A stretch of DNA of 64,000 bases from Chinchilla lanigera (GCF_000276665.1 NW_004955473.1:10836812-10900811); one strand, 5' to 3'; positions 1 through 10,824 are shown, counted from the stretch's first letter. Made by a program: numbers and translations. Notes: generated from the letters alone by a model not told the origin.

Positions 1-279
1 TGTTTTCCTATCATTTCACAATGTCTATCATACCTCCTAGTTTAAATTAACTCTTTCAGGTATACAGTGATATTTAAATTAGTTCATCCTCTTCCCCTTT
101 CACAAATTTGCTTCAGGTTAAAAATAAGAAGTTTTCTCTGAATTCTCTCCTTTTAAATCTTTAAGCTTACTACACTTAATATTAATTCACAATACTATAC
201 TGTGAATTTTACATGGAAAAATAATTATAAAACAAATGATAGAATATTTGAAAAATGTATTATGCAATATGAGACTTAC

Positions 280-358
280 CAGAGACTCCTCAAGTGAATG
301 GGTTAAATGAATATTGTTTATATATTCTTGTCCCCTCTCTTCCAACAGATATTTACAC
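280..358 (-). CDS. XIAP: XIAP coding exon 4: end of BIR3
   Basis: This 79-nt exon runs from the GCKYLLEE segment to HSLEESL. It supplies the last BIR3 zinc ligand (C325) and the helix carrying the histidine and leucine equivalent to human H343 and L344, which contact caspase-9. The acceptor is TTATTTAG and the donor GTAAGT at 279. The exon ends in phase 0 at residue 350. The next exon (UBA domain) is not in the window. Confidence 0.96.
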
Positions 359-1406
359 CTAAATAATAAAAGATTCAATTTTGGCAGCTAATAAAGTAAT
401 AAAGTATTAGTAAAGATATTATCTCCATATTTATTCCATGAACTTGCTTTTCACTGTTTCCAAGGAGCCATGAAGAACATTACTAATTTTCTTCCCAATT
501 GTCATTTCAAGGTTTTAAAAAAGTTCCTACTGTTATGCTATGTCAGAAGGGCAATAATATCAACTTGAAAACTTTTAACTTTTTTTTTTTTGAAAACTTT
601 TAACTTTTAAGCATGTTATTTTTTTAAGCACATTATTAAATTAGTACTTTGACATTTTTTCAAAAGTTTAAGGTAATCTTAACAGGCTTTATTTTTTACA
701 TAATTAATCAACTGGACATTTAAAATCTTCATTTTCAATCTTTCTTTTTAAGGTTATTTAAGGCTAAGATGTTTTTACAAATGATTTCTCTGAAGTTTTA
801 AGTTGTACTATTTTGTAAGCCAGAAATTTACATCACTTATATATCTGGGTGCTTTGTTTTAAAAAGACAGGATGGCAAAGAGACCTTTAGAATGTCATCA
901 TTGTAGGATGTCACTGATTGTAAGAAGCTCCATGTTTATGTACTACTTAAAACTGCTGCCAATTAAATTATGATCTGTTACCAGATGTGTCCTGATTTCA
1001 GAGATGTTAAACTGTAAAGAACTCTGTGTCTTAGAATCAATGAGATCCAATAGAGTTTCCTGGGTGTATGACGGCTCCTTCAGGACTCTCCTTAGTAACA
1101 GGGGCTCTTTCAAGTTCATCACAGAAGGGTCTACTTTCAACAAATAAGTACACATTTCCTAATTTTGTGTTTTGGAATACAATTATCTTAATGTCACAGA
1201 TATATATAAACAATGAGTGCTTTGGTCACCAGAGAAGGATTAAATGTTTTTTCCCCCTATCAAGTAGGTGACCCCGTTTTTATAAACCTAGCGTGAATTT
1301 CAAGCCATACTGAGGGCAAAAAATAGTTGAGGTGAAAAGTAATTCAAATCCTCCCACTGCATACTGTCCAACTTGCCTGTTACTGAATGAACAATTAAAC
1401 ATCTTA

Positions 1407-1532
<126 letters not shown>

Positions 1533-1800
1533 TTATGTATTTGTGCAACTAGAAGTTTACACAAAAACACCCATTCTAACACCTAAAAATCAAGCACATC
1601 TAACTAAAATAAAAAATCATACAGCTTAAGACATTTATATCTTCATCTAAGATACATATCATGTATAGATGTATGATCTTTATCACTTGAGAAAATATAC
1701 ACTAAATTCTTAGACCCAATCTGAAAAAATTTATGGAAGACAACTACAAAATGACCAATTTTTTTTAAATGACCAATTTTTATATTAAGAACTGCAATTG

Positions 1801-1952
1801 TGCCCGGTATGGTGGCACACACCTGTAATCCCAGCACTCGGGAGGCTGAGGTAGGAGGATCGTTCTGAGTTCAAGACCAGCCTGGGCTACAAAACGAGCT
1901 CAAGGCCAGCCTGAACTGCACAGTGAGACCCTGTCTCAAAAAGAAAAAGAAC
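1801..1952 (+). repeat. B1 SINE
   Basis: 7SL-derived SINE with TGTAATCCCAGCACTCGGGA and the duplicated '...gggctacaaa' / 'ctgaactgcacag' block. It ends CTGTCTCAAAAAGAAAAAGA. It lies in the intron between XIAP exons 2 and 3 (antisense to the gene). Confidence 0.9.
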
Positions 1953-2360
1953 TACAGTTGTTACATTCTTTTTAATTTTTGTCATTGGGGCCACCAATAC
2001 TGCATTTACTTTGTCAAAATGAACTTTAAAACAAGTTATACAAGTATCAAAAACAGTAAGTTTCAGCATAATGAAGTTACAAGATAAATTCCTCTAAGGT
2101 TATAGCTCAATGATACTAAATAGAACTTTAAGGTTACTATATGATGTTATACAAATGAAAATTTTGAAATAATGGTTATTTTGTATTTTGGTATTATTTA
2201 ATCCTAAAATAAAGGGGTCAGATATAAAATACTTCTTAAAAAATATTCCCAGAAGCTGTCCCACTAATTGCCCTTCCTGACACACCTATAGCATCCATTT
2301 CAAAAACACTCAATTGTAGCAGTAAGTATTATACAGGGAGCTTTCAAATATCTATTTATT

Positions 2361-2392
2361 TATGTATGTATGTATGTATGTATGTATGTATG
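2361..2392. repeat. (TATG)n microsatellite
   Basis: Eight or so tandem TATG units directly abut the tail side of the following antisense B1, suggesting origin from the SINE tail. Confidence 0.9.
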
Positions 2393-2537
2393 TCTTCTTG
2401 AGACAGGGTCTCGCTATGCAGTTCAGGCTGGCCTTTGTGGCCCAGGCTGGTCTCAGACTCAAGGTCCTCCTGCCTCAGCCTTCTGAGTACTGGGATTATA
2501 GGCTTGGATTACAGGTGTGCGCCACCACACCGAGCCC
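2393..2537 (-). repeat. B1 SINE
   Basis: Antisense B1: GAGACAGGGTCTCGCTATGC through GTGCTGGGATTATAGG-like to the CACCGAGCC end. It is in an XIAP intron, in the same orientation as the gene. Confidence 0.9.
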
Positions 2538-2569
2538 CATCATATATATTTAAAGGTAGATGTTAATTT

Positions 2570-2705
2570 TAGTATGAGCCAAACTCTAACATTAACTTAT
2601 TTTAGAAAGTTTTTATGAGGCTTACAGGAAATGCATGCAATATAATATACTGAGCACAAGTATTAGATGCTTAATAAATGCTAGCTAGCATTACCATAAG
2701 ACCCA
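2570..2705 (+). repeat. MIR-like fragment
   Basis: TACTGAGCACAAGTATTAG followed by 'gcttaataaatgctagct' resembles the 3' half of MIR. Confidence 0.55.
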
Positions 2706-2922
2706 GCTTTCTATCATCCATCTCTTAAGACAATTACATAAGTTTAGACATGACTTGCAATAATGTATCTCTTTTATATAAATTCCATAATTATATAAGT
2801 TTAGAAAATAATACTGATATAAATAATCATGCTGGTTGACACCTCAATATTTACCAGTTCAGAGAGTTAAAGGCACGTATTTACTGTTTAGGAACCCAGG
2901 GATAGTTGGAAAGTTTGTTTAC

Positions 2923-3793
2923 CTAAGGCATAAAATCCAGCTCTTGCAAGCTGCTCCTTGTTAACTGAGTATGTCCATGTCCCAAAAGTAATGATCCGGG
3001 CTTCATACTCTGCCATGGCTGGATTTCTTGGAGGAATCGAATTTGGGAAATTCCTTTCAGAACTCACATCAGATTCACTTCGAACATTAATGTTCCGGCC
3101 CAAAACAAAGAAACAGTTCGGAAAGTGTCGTCTGTGTTCTGACCAGGCACGATCACAAGGTTCCCAGTTTTTCAGTTTTCCACCGCAAGAAAAGCACTGT
3201 ACTTGATCGTCAATACCTGTGTAGTACAGTCCAGCACTAGCTAACTCTCTGGGAGTTAAGTGGGCATAGTCTGGCCAGTTCTGAAATGATTTTAATCTAG
3301 CTTCTTCACTACACATGGCAGGATTCCTTGGGTATACAGTGTCTGATGTATCTACAACCTGTCCAGTTCTCAAAAGATAGTCTGCACGAGTTTCGGGCAG
3401 TCTGTCTAAAGCAAAATGATTTCTGCTTCCCAGATAGTTTTCAGCTTTGTACTGACCATTTTGAACACCAGGATTTGTAGGTTGTGCAGCACTATTTTCA
3501 AAATAAAATCCGTTGATAAATTTGCAATTAGGGGATACTTTTCTGTGTCTTCCAACTGCTGAGTCTCCATATTGCCATCTGTCTACTGCCGCATGACAAC
3601 TAAAGCACCGCACAGTATCTCCTTCACCAGTATAAAGAAAACCCGCTCGTGCCAGTGTTGATGCCGAAACAGGACTACTACTTGGAAAATTAGCGAAAGT
3701 TTTTAATCTATTAAATTCTTCTACAAATTCTCCATCCTTACTGATGTCTGTAGGCACGCAAGTTTTAGATCCTTCAAAACTGTTACAAGTCAT
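2923..3793 (-). CDS. XIAP: XIAP coding exon 2: start codon, BIR1, linker, BIR2, start of BIR3
   Basis: The exon encodes residues 1-290 and the first base of codon 291. BIR1 zinc ligands are C63, C66, H83 and C90. BIR2 ligands are C200, C203, H220 and C227. The linker that plugs caspase-3/7 keeps L141, V147 and D148. BIR3 begins near residue 263. The ATG at 3793-3791 is chosen because the protein then starts [12 protein letters not shown], colinear with known XIAP. An in-frame GTG upstream at 3820 falls in the 5' UTR and is not used. Relative to human, two residues are missing in the BIR2-BIR3 linker. The donor is GTAAAC at 2922. No stops or frameshifts are present, so this is a functional exon and not a retrocopy. 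Confidence 0.97.
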
Positions 3794-3825
3794 CTTCTCT
3801 TGAAAACAGGACTTGTCCACTTTTT
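3794..3825 (-). other. XIAP: XIAP exon 2, 5' UTR part
   Basis: This is the short untranslated leader between the exon 2 splice acceptor (AG at 3827-3826) and the ATG. It contains GTGGACAAGTCC, which is very similar to the human leader as I recall it. In transcripts that retain the sequence upstream of the acceptor, the 5' UTR would extend to higher coordinates. That cannot be decided from the DNA alone. Confidence 0.8.
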
Positions 3826-3840
3826 CTAAAAAGAGAACAC
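3826..3840 (-). promoter_or_regulatory. Polypyrimidine tract and 3' splice site of XIAP exon 2 (region of reported IRES)
   Basis: On the minus strand the sequence TTCTCTTTTTAG immediately precedes exon 2. It is a standard pyrimidine tract plus AG acceptor. In human XIAP this tract, a few dozen bases upstream of the ATG, was reported as the core of an internal ribosome entry site. Later work argued that it acts as a splice acceptor in reporter plasmids. The sequence here supports the splice-site role directly and is silent on IRES function. Confidence 0.85.
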
Positions 3841-4013
3841 GGCATTAGGAAATCCAAAATGTGAAACACAGCAATATGTGCTTGGTATTAGGACCTAAAA
3901 CTTATCCACTGATGACATAAAAGTAACTATAAAATAACTAAAACACATTCGAATTCTAAATACCAGAATTCTACTTTACCACACCATTCAAGTCATACAG
4001 TAAAATCTGCTAT

Positions 4014-4110
4014 TTTGGTTCTGTCGCTCTCTTATGGTGCGGCAGACTGAATCCAGGGCTTCACACATGCTAGACAGAAAGCACTACTGAGCTACACTCC
4101 CGGTTCTCCA
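4014..4110 (-). repeat. dID/ID SINE, antisense, decayed
   Basis: The reverse complement resembles the tRNA-like ID sequence, with 'gctagacagaaagcactactgagctac' reading as the A-box end. It is in XIAP intron 1. Confidence 0.55.
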
Positions 4111-4977
4111 TCTTCTCTTTCTGAGGAAAGTTCATATTTAAACAAGTAGAAGAAAACTATTTATTTTGAAGTGCTTATTTTATATGAATATGGAGACTGT
4201 ATTGCATAATATACTATAATTAAACATGTAAATCATTAATTAGGAAAAACATGAAAGAAGCATAAAATATGCAGATTCTTAAAGTCTATGCATAATTGTT
4301 ATGATGGATCATTGTATATTCAAGGCAGAGTTCAGGTTTCACAATTTAAAAAAATAACTGTTCAGAATGTTAATGAATTAATTTTAAATATTTGTTCATG
4401 TTCCTATATATTACAATATTAAAAAGCGCCTGATTTTTCTGCATACATAAGAGTTCATTTTTGATAGAAGTGGATCATAATTTTTATAAATATAAATAAA
4501 TATATAAAAAAATTGCCCTCTACAGGATGGCGAAAAAAGCCAAAATATATTTTAAAAACTTAATTGCAGTCCCTTGCTCAGTGTTCCTTGGTCAAGGAAC
4601 AAGCTGTTCAAACAGAAGAGAATTTGGCAGCCTAATTAGACCTGCCAAATTACAGCTACGTAATATTTAACCCAGACAACACACAAAAAGGGGCCAGCTG
4701 GATTGAGAAGGGTGGCAGGATAATTTATCCTCCAAACCTGGACGCTTTTGAAAGCAAAAAATAACGAACAAAATGAATAATTACACAGGGACAATAGATG
4801 TACCTCAGGGTTCCCCCACGCAAACCAGACTGTGTGGTCACTCTACCTATGAGGCAAACCTGGTTCTCCAGAACCTCCCACATTGTCTGATATCGTGCAG
4901 ATGTAAAACAAAAGAATGCTACCGCCACCACCACCACCACCCACATACACACACAGAATCCAATTTAAAAATGTGAA

Positions 4978-5800
4978 TCACCTGAATAGATACTTTTCAA
5001 GAGGATACCCAAATAGCCAACGAGCATATCAAAATATGTCCAACACCACTAATCATCAGAAAATGCAAATCGAAATCCCCAGGAGGTATCGCCTCACACT
5101 GTCAGGATAGCTATTTTATTGCTATTATATAAGACAAAAACCAATAAATGCTGATGAGCATGTATAGAAAGGGGAAATCTCATACACTATTGATGGAAAT
5201 GTAAACAAGTACAGCCATTATGGAAAAGAGCATGGAGGCTCTTCAAAAAACTGGGAACAGGATTTAACAATCCCACTAAGTTATATCCAAAGGAACTGAA
5301 GTTGATAACTGAAGAGATATCTACATTTGCATATTTTATTATAGCACTATTCACAATCGTCAAGATATGGACTCAACCTATCCATTGCTCGATTAAGGAA
5401 TAAAGAAAATGTGTTATATATACAAAATGAAGTATTTTTCAGACACAAAGAAATTCTATCACTTGCAGCAATATAGACAGAACGGGAGGACATTATGCAA
5501 AGTGAAGTAAGTCAGGCACAGAAAGGCAAATACCACATTTTCTCACAGGTAGAAGCTAAAAAATTGATTTCATAATTAGAATACAAAATAGTAGTTAGCA
5601 GAGCCCAGGAAGAATGTGTGTTTTGGAGGTGGTGGCGATAGGATGGTAAACGGGCAAAGATGTACAGTTTTCTAGGAGTAACTCTGAATATTCTATTACA
5701 CAAGAATAACTATGCTGAAAACAATTAGCTAAGTAATTCAAAATAGCTAGTGGATAAGATTTTGAATGTTCCTAATAGAAAGAAAAGCAAATACATGAGG
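4978..5800 (+). mobile_element. Old L1M 3' end
   Basis: The sequence follows the conserved 3' region of mammalian L1M elements: CATACACTATTGATGGAAA, then an 'attcacaatcgtcaagatatgg' block, then the 'gtgaagtaagtcaggcacagaaagg' block, in sense order. No open frame survives. It is an ancient intronic insertion. Confidence 0.85.
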
Positions 5801-6318
5801 TAAAAGATATGCCAGTTATTTTGATCTGATATAATGCACTGTATACATGCAGCAATACCACACTGTATTCTATAAATATGTAAAATTATTCTATGTCAAG
5901 TAAAAATGAAAATGTATTTAAAAAAAAAAAGAATGGTCACAGTGACTTTGTCTCTACTCCATATGGGCACTGATGACTTAAAGAATTATCCAGATCTTTC
6001 AACATTATGTTGGCAGTGTCTATAGAACATCATGTCTCTTTGAGTAATATTCAACACAAGGCTTCTCTCTTTTAAGCTGGCAATGAAGTTCAGACTTTCT
6101 TGGCTTTGTCAATTTACAGTGGTAATAATTCATATAAATACCACAATAGCTGAGTTATATATACATTTAGAAATTTTCAGAATATACTCTCTGACTGCTG
6201 ATTATCGTTTCCCAGATGTCTAAAAACATTCTGATATTAACTTCAAAGCCCTTTGTTGAACTGGATAACAAAAACCAAGATTTAAAGAAAGCAAGGCTTA
6301 CAGGCTAGTGCGACACCA
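5801..6318. other. Intron 1 sequence, nothing recognised
   Basis: AT-rich sequence with a short A-run near 5920. I see no gene, RNA or assignable repeat in it. Confidence 0.5.
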
Positions 6319-6462
6319 TTTTTTTTTTAAATTATTTTTTGATTTTTTTGAAACAGGGTTTCACAACGTAGTTCAGGCTGGCTTCAAATTTGTGGTGATT
6401 CTCCTGCCATAGCCTCCTGAGTGCTGGGATTATAGGTGTGTGCCACCATGCACCATAGCGAG
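6319..6462 (-). repeat. B1 SINE
   Basis: Antisense B1 with GAAACAGGGTTTCACAACGT and GTGCTGGGATTATAGGTGTG. Confidence 0.85.
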
Positions 6463-6712
6463 ACAAAATTTAAAAGGAGTAAATGTAAAGTCTTATATTA
6501 TGCCTTTTTAAAACTATTACTAAGGAACTGGGAGACTTGGTTTGGAATAAAGTCATGTGAAGGCAAACCTCCAGATTAAAAACGTGGGAATTTTAGTTAA
6601 TTATAAATCCATTATGAACCACCATTATATCACTGCTAAAAAACAAAACAACCTCATAGCAACTGTTGGGGTGTTGTGGTGCATGCCTGCAATCCTAGCA
6701 CTTGATATTCTC

Positions 6713-6799
6713 TTTTTTTTTTTTTTTGGTACCAGAAATCGAACTTGGGACCTTGTGCTTGCCAGGCAGATGTGATTCCACTGAGCTATATTCCCAGCC
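6713..6799 (-). repeat. ID SINE (first of a tandem pair)
   Basis: Antisense tRNA-like ID: GGTACCAGAAATCGAACTTG through CACTGAGCTATATTCCCAGC. It is inserted in a B1. Confidence 0.9.
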
Positions 6800-6902
6800 T
6801 GTTTTTCTTTTTATTTATTTATTTATTTTTGTACTGGGAATTGAACTCAGGAGTTTGTGCTTGCCAGGTAGGCACTTGTGCCACTGAGCTATATCTCTGG
6901 CC
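6800..6902 (-). repeat. ID SINE (second of a tandem pair)
   Basis: Antisense ID with T-rich tail (TTTATTTATTTATTT), then GTACTGGGAATTGAACTCAG, ending GCTATATCTCTGGCCC. Confidence 0.9.
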
Positions 6903-7049
6903 CAATCCTAGCACTTGGGATACTGAATTCAAGGTCAGCCTGGGCTACACAGCAAGTTCAAGGACAGCCTGAACTACAGCACGGAAATCTTATCTTAAAA
7001 ACAAATAAACGAACAAATACACACACACCAAAAAAAAAAAAAGTAAAAA

Positions 7050-7441
7050 AGTATAGCAACTTCAAGCTACATTAGTGATCAGATGTGCAACATCCAGATC
7101 CAATTCAGGTACATCCTGAATATTATTTCCAGTTCCAAAGACATTTCAGAAGAGACATTAACAAAATTTAATGTCTTTAGCAATCAGGACAATGAAAGTA
7201 TCATAGGAGGAGTTGGAAAAGGTGAGGATGTTTATCCCAAAGGGAGAAAAATTTGTGAAGGGAAGGGTAGAGAGGATAGAATAAATAAGGTATCTAAAAG
7301 GTTGTTGTGGGGAAAAGGGAGCCAAATTCTTTGTAGCCTGAGGGCAGAATTAAGGCCAGTAAGTATAATTATAACCAGTACACTAGCCCAATACAAGCAT
7401 AAACTTTGAAACAATCAATAGCAGTATAAAATTCACTGGGT
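7050..7441. other. Intron 1 sequence, nothing recognised
   Basis: Short open frames occur on both strands around 7083-7414 but have no recognisable domain or splice context. Treated as non-coding. Confidence 0.5.
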
Positions 7442-7889
7442 TGTGTATCAGTCAGTGCTTACTACAGAACCATATTTTATGCAAGATATACAAACACAGC
7501 ATATAAGAACTTACCAGGTTGGCTTACAATGGCCACCCACAGAGTCAAGTGTGAAGAAGTACAAAAGGGCTGTCTGTGGCCTAGAGATCCAAAGGATCCA
7601 GCTGAAGCCCTGGAGCTCACTAAAGTCCCACGTGAGTCTGTATCAGGAGGCCAAAGTGTCTGCGATGGAAGGTGAAGGGTCTATGCCAGAAGGCTGAAGA
7701 TGATATCCAAGGTGAAGGTGAAGACTAGAGCTCCTCTGAAAAAACAGAAGTGAGCCTTCCTTCTTCGTTTTCCTTTTATTCCACCAAGGGTACAAGCTTA
7801 TTGGTTGCTGACACACCCAGGACTATCCTGATTCAATTAACTCAGTTGGGTGTTTCTTACTCAAGTTGATACAATCAGTTAACTATCAC
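7442..7889 (-). mobile_element. ERVL-type LTR (3' LTR of antisense provirus)
   Basis: Read on the minus strand it begins TGTGATAGTTAACTGATTGT and ends ACTGATACACA, the MLT2/MT2-like LTR pattern. It shares long blocks (for example ATCAGGAGGCCAAAG and CCAAGGTGAAGGTGAAGACT) with the LTR at 9.65-9.98 kb in the same orientation. Confidence 0.8.
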
Positions 7890-9650
7890 AATCCACCCCT
7901 TGTCAATTTGCCAACCAGACACATTTCCTTAAACTACAGTCTCCTGACACATAGACAAGATCATAATTCTGCCTAACATGTTACAAATATTTAGCGTACA
8001 AACAGAAACACATGAATTCCCTTCCAGAGTAGAAGATTCCTTGGATGATGCTTCTCCTAACATGTCATAATTTGAACATTACAACGCAGGTTTAGCAATA
8101 CTTAAGAACAAATCTTGTCTGTATCAACATATTACATAGGAAGAGTATTAGAAGAGAACTATTATAATCCTCATTTCTATAACTCATCACAGGGTCATAG
8201 CTGGAATTTTAAACTACTTTCTACTAATACACATTTTGTATTCCCTTGGCCTTCAGCAACCACCTTAGCAGGTCTTGGTTCTTTACCTGGGGGGGTCACC
8301 TAAAGCTTCATTCCTAAAGGTCTATACCATTTGTCACCCTGCCTGGATTGGGCTGTTGTAGTCTCCCACTAATTTTAATAACAGGGCATAGTAATCCTAC
8401 CCTAAGGGATCTCCTACACTGTAAGTATATTCTTCCTTTCCTCCTTTGTGGAGTAATGGTCCAATTTTCCCTTGATAGTCTGTGTAAATCAGCCTTGGCA
8501 ACACCAACTCCGTTTAGCTTGATTCTTTAGAGGTATGCAGAGATCAGAAAGACCAGGGTGAAGTTTTGGCTTCCATTTCAGTGGTATTATTGCTGTGCTT
8601 CCTGGTACAATCCTTCCCTGTTCTGGTCCTAAGACTTCTAAGCCAGCAGAGCATAAGGTCATAGGAACAGGAAGCAGAAATTTTGCTAGTGGATCACTAG
8701 GGGTAATAGTGAGTGGTAACATTTCCAATTCCACCCCTTGATTCCTGTACCTGTAAATCCTAGCTATGGGAGGCAATACCATAGAGCAGATGGTTATTCA
8801 AAGCATATACAGCCTTTTGAAGAACCTTACCCGACCCTGCAAGTGCTAGTGCCTACCCTGGCGCTGTCATTGTGTCTTCAAAAGACTATTCTGCCAGGCA
8901 TGGTGGCTCATGCCTGCAGTCCCAGCACTCGGGAAGTTGAGGCAGGAGGATCATTGTGAGTTTGAGGCCAGCCTCAGCTACAAATTGAGTTCAAGGCCAG
9001 CCTGAACTGCATAGTGAAACCCTGTCTCAAAAAGACAAAAAAAAAAAAAGTCTATTCCACCTTTCTATTTATCCAGCCGCTCCTATATACTGAGCAGCAT
9101 GGTAACACCAGGGAATTCCATGAGCATGAACCTATTACCTCACTTCTTTGTCTGTAAAATGTGTTCCTTAGTCAGAGGCAGTGCTGTGTGCAATTCTGTA
9201 ACAGTGGATAATGCATTCTGTAAGTCCACAGATGGTAGTTTTGGCAGAAGCATTATGTGCAGGGAAGGCAAATCCATATTCAGAATAAGTGCCTATGCCA
9301 GTAAGGACAAAATCTGTCCTTTCCACAGTGGAAATGGTCCAATATGATCAACCTGCCACCAGGTCACAGGGTGATCACTCCAAGGAATGGTGCCACATTG
9401 GGGACTCAGCATTGGTCTCTTCCGCTGGGATATTTGGCATTCAGCAGTGGCTGTAGGCAGATCAGCCTTGGTGAGTGGGCGTCTGTGTTGCTGAGCCCAT
9501 GCATAACTTCCATCTCTGTCATGATGGCTACTCTGTTCATGAGCCCATTGAGCAATGACAGGGGTGGCTGAAGAAAGGCTGCTATCTACAGAACAGGTCA
9601 TCCTATCTACTTGATTGTTAAAAGTCCTATTTTGTTGATGTCACTTCAGT
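7890..9650 (-). pseudogene. ERVL provirus internal remnant: integrase and dUTPase
   Basis: On the minus strand, about 9601-9100 encodes an ERVL-type integrase fragment (TWWQVDHIGPFPLWKG, then ...IAHSTASD-stop-GTHFTDKEV). About 8782-8489 encodes a dUTPase-like segment (GLEVLGPEQG, IIPLKWKPKL). An ERVL dUTPase downstream of integrase is characteristic of this class. In-frame stops are present, the position expected for the third catalytic acid of integrase is not Glu, and gag, protease and reverse transcriptase are absent. No env region is seen, as is usual for ERVL. It is a dead fossil, split by a B1 at 8893. Confidence 0.85.
8893..9048 (+). repeat. B1 SINE inside the ERVL fossil
   Basis: Full-length B1 flanked by AAAAGACTATTCTG on the left and AAAAAGTCTATTCC on the right, an imperfect target duplication. 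Confidence 0.9.
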
Positions 9651-9984
9651 GTTCCGGGCGAGTCCATATCAGGAGGCCAAAGAGTCTGCAATGGAAGGCT
9701 GAAGTGCCTGTGCAGAAGGCTGACGAGTCTGGACTGGAAGCCAAGAGATGACGTCCAAGGTGAAGGTGAAGACTGGAGCTCCCCCGAAGAAACACAAGTG
9801 AGCCTTCCTTTCTTGTTTCCCTTTATTCCATTAGGGTTGCAAGTCTATCGGTTGTTGTCACTCACACCCAGGGTGAGTCTTCTAGCTTCAGTAAATCTCT
9901 TCAGCCACACCCAGAACTATGCTGATCCAACTAACTTAGTTGAGCATTTCTTACTCAAATTGACACAATCAGTTAACTCTCACA
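9651..9984 (-). mobile_element. ERVL-type LTR (5' LTR of antisense provirus, partial)
   Basis: On the minus strand it starts TGTGAGAGTTAACTGATTGT and matches the LTR at 7442-7889 over its 5' two thirds. The last part, corresponding to 7442-7620, is missing and the sequence passes straight into integrase. One deletion therefore removed the LTR end together with gag and the front of pol. Confidence 0.75.
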
Positions 9985-10049
9985 CATTGCCTTGCAGGTT
10001 GAGTTTCTCTTATTACTGACACAGCCTTTAGCATAGACTAGGTGACTAA

Positions 10050-10490
10050 ACATTTTCTTGGAGGGGCAGTGGTGCCTTTATTGGCCAGGTGGCTATTTGA
10101 GGAGCATGACCTCCCTCACATAGTGGCTGATCATCTCAGGCTTGATCTCCATCTTGATGACGGTCTTGCCACTGTAGATGCCCACCATCTCCATCATGAT
10201 GAGCCTGTCCTGAAGGTATGTCTTCACCATCTCTGGCTTCTCCACGAGCAACATCTCCTTAGCCTTGGCAGGGCACTTCAGCAGCAAGTGCTGCTTCCAC
10301 TGCAGGCTATAACTCAGCCGCCATGGATGGTGTGTGCTGCAGACCTGCATCAGCTGCTCCGAGAACATGTCCAGCAGCTAGAAGTACACTCTGCAATAGG
10401 TACTTACAGAAGACTTGCTTCTTCTGCTGCTCCACTTCTGCCATCTTGCCAACTCTTTGGAAAAGATAGCCTCTCTTGCGCCTGAGCAGT
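10050..10490 (-). pseudogene. RPS15 processed pseudogene
   Basis: Intronless copy of ribosomal protein S15. On the minus strand a leader (CTTTTCCAAAGAGTTGGCAAG) precedes ATGGCAGAAGTGGAGCAGCA at about 10443. A frameshift follows, then an open stretch at 10368-10093 with SEQLMQ, KPEMVKTYLQD, EMVGIYSGKT and EIKPEMISHY, all S15 segments. About 30 residues between the GHYLGE region and the C-terminal PLK end are deleted. An AATAAAG polyadenylation signal follows near 10076. Multiple substitutions plus the frameshift and deletion make it non-functional. Confidence 0.9.
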
Positions 10491-10651
10491 TATCAGGTGG
10501 CAGCCTGCAAGTACTAAACATTATCAAATGTGTAATTATCCTGAAGAATGAATACTCAACATAATCCAAAACATTTGAAAATTATGCTCCTAGAGATGAT
10601 TTTATTTCCTCGATCAATCAAAATAGATGTGCAAATCAAACATCGGTTCTC

Positions 10652-10824
10652 CACTTTGAAGATATCAATATGTAATACAACCACCATTGTTAATTCCCTA
10701 CCACTTTGTTTGTAACTCTGTATTGTCTGTATTGTGCTTGTGATATGTTGTAAAATGTTGTATGTCTGTTAATGTTTCCCTCCTTTTATCCTTAAAATAA
10801 AAACAAAAAACAAAAAAAAAAAAC
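10652..10824 (+). mobile_element. Short poly(A)-tailed retroposon of unassigned family
   Basis: The insert starts CACTTTGAAGATATCAATAT and ends in an A-rich tail (AAAATAAAAACAAAAAAC...). It is flanked by the perfect 12-bp duplication ACATCGGTTCTC (10640-10651 and 10825-10836). A second copy starting at the same internal base lies at 48.79 kb. No A or B box is obvious. It could be a severely 5'-truncated L1 3' end or a separate small retroposon. Confidence 0.7.

Larger units (their letters stand above)
6668..7045 (+). repeat. B1 SINE split by two ID SINEs
   Basis: B1 sense sequence runs to AATCCTAGCACTT at 6691-6703 and resumes with the same 13 bases at 6904-6916. These bases are the target-site duplication of the inserted ID pair. 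The tail ends near 7045. Confidence 0.85.

Noticed and set aside
2888..2922. XIAP reading frame continuing past exon 2 to a stop
   Set aside because: The last residues are intronic read-through. GTAAAC at 2922 is the donor and the protein continues in exon 3.
3794..3820. Upstream in-frame start extending XIAP by nine residues
   Set aside because: The codon at 3820 is GTG, not ATG, and lies in the conserved 5' UTR just after the splice acceptor. The ATG at 3793 gives the known N-terminus.
10042..10485. 147-codon plus-strand open frame
   Set aside because: It is the antisense shadow of the RPS15 processed pseudogene.
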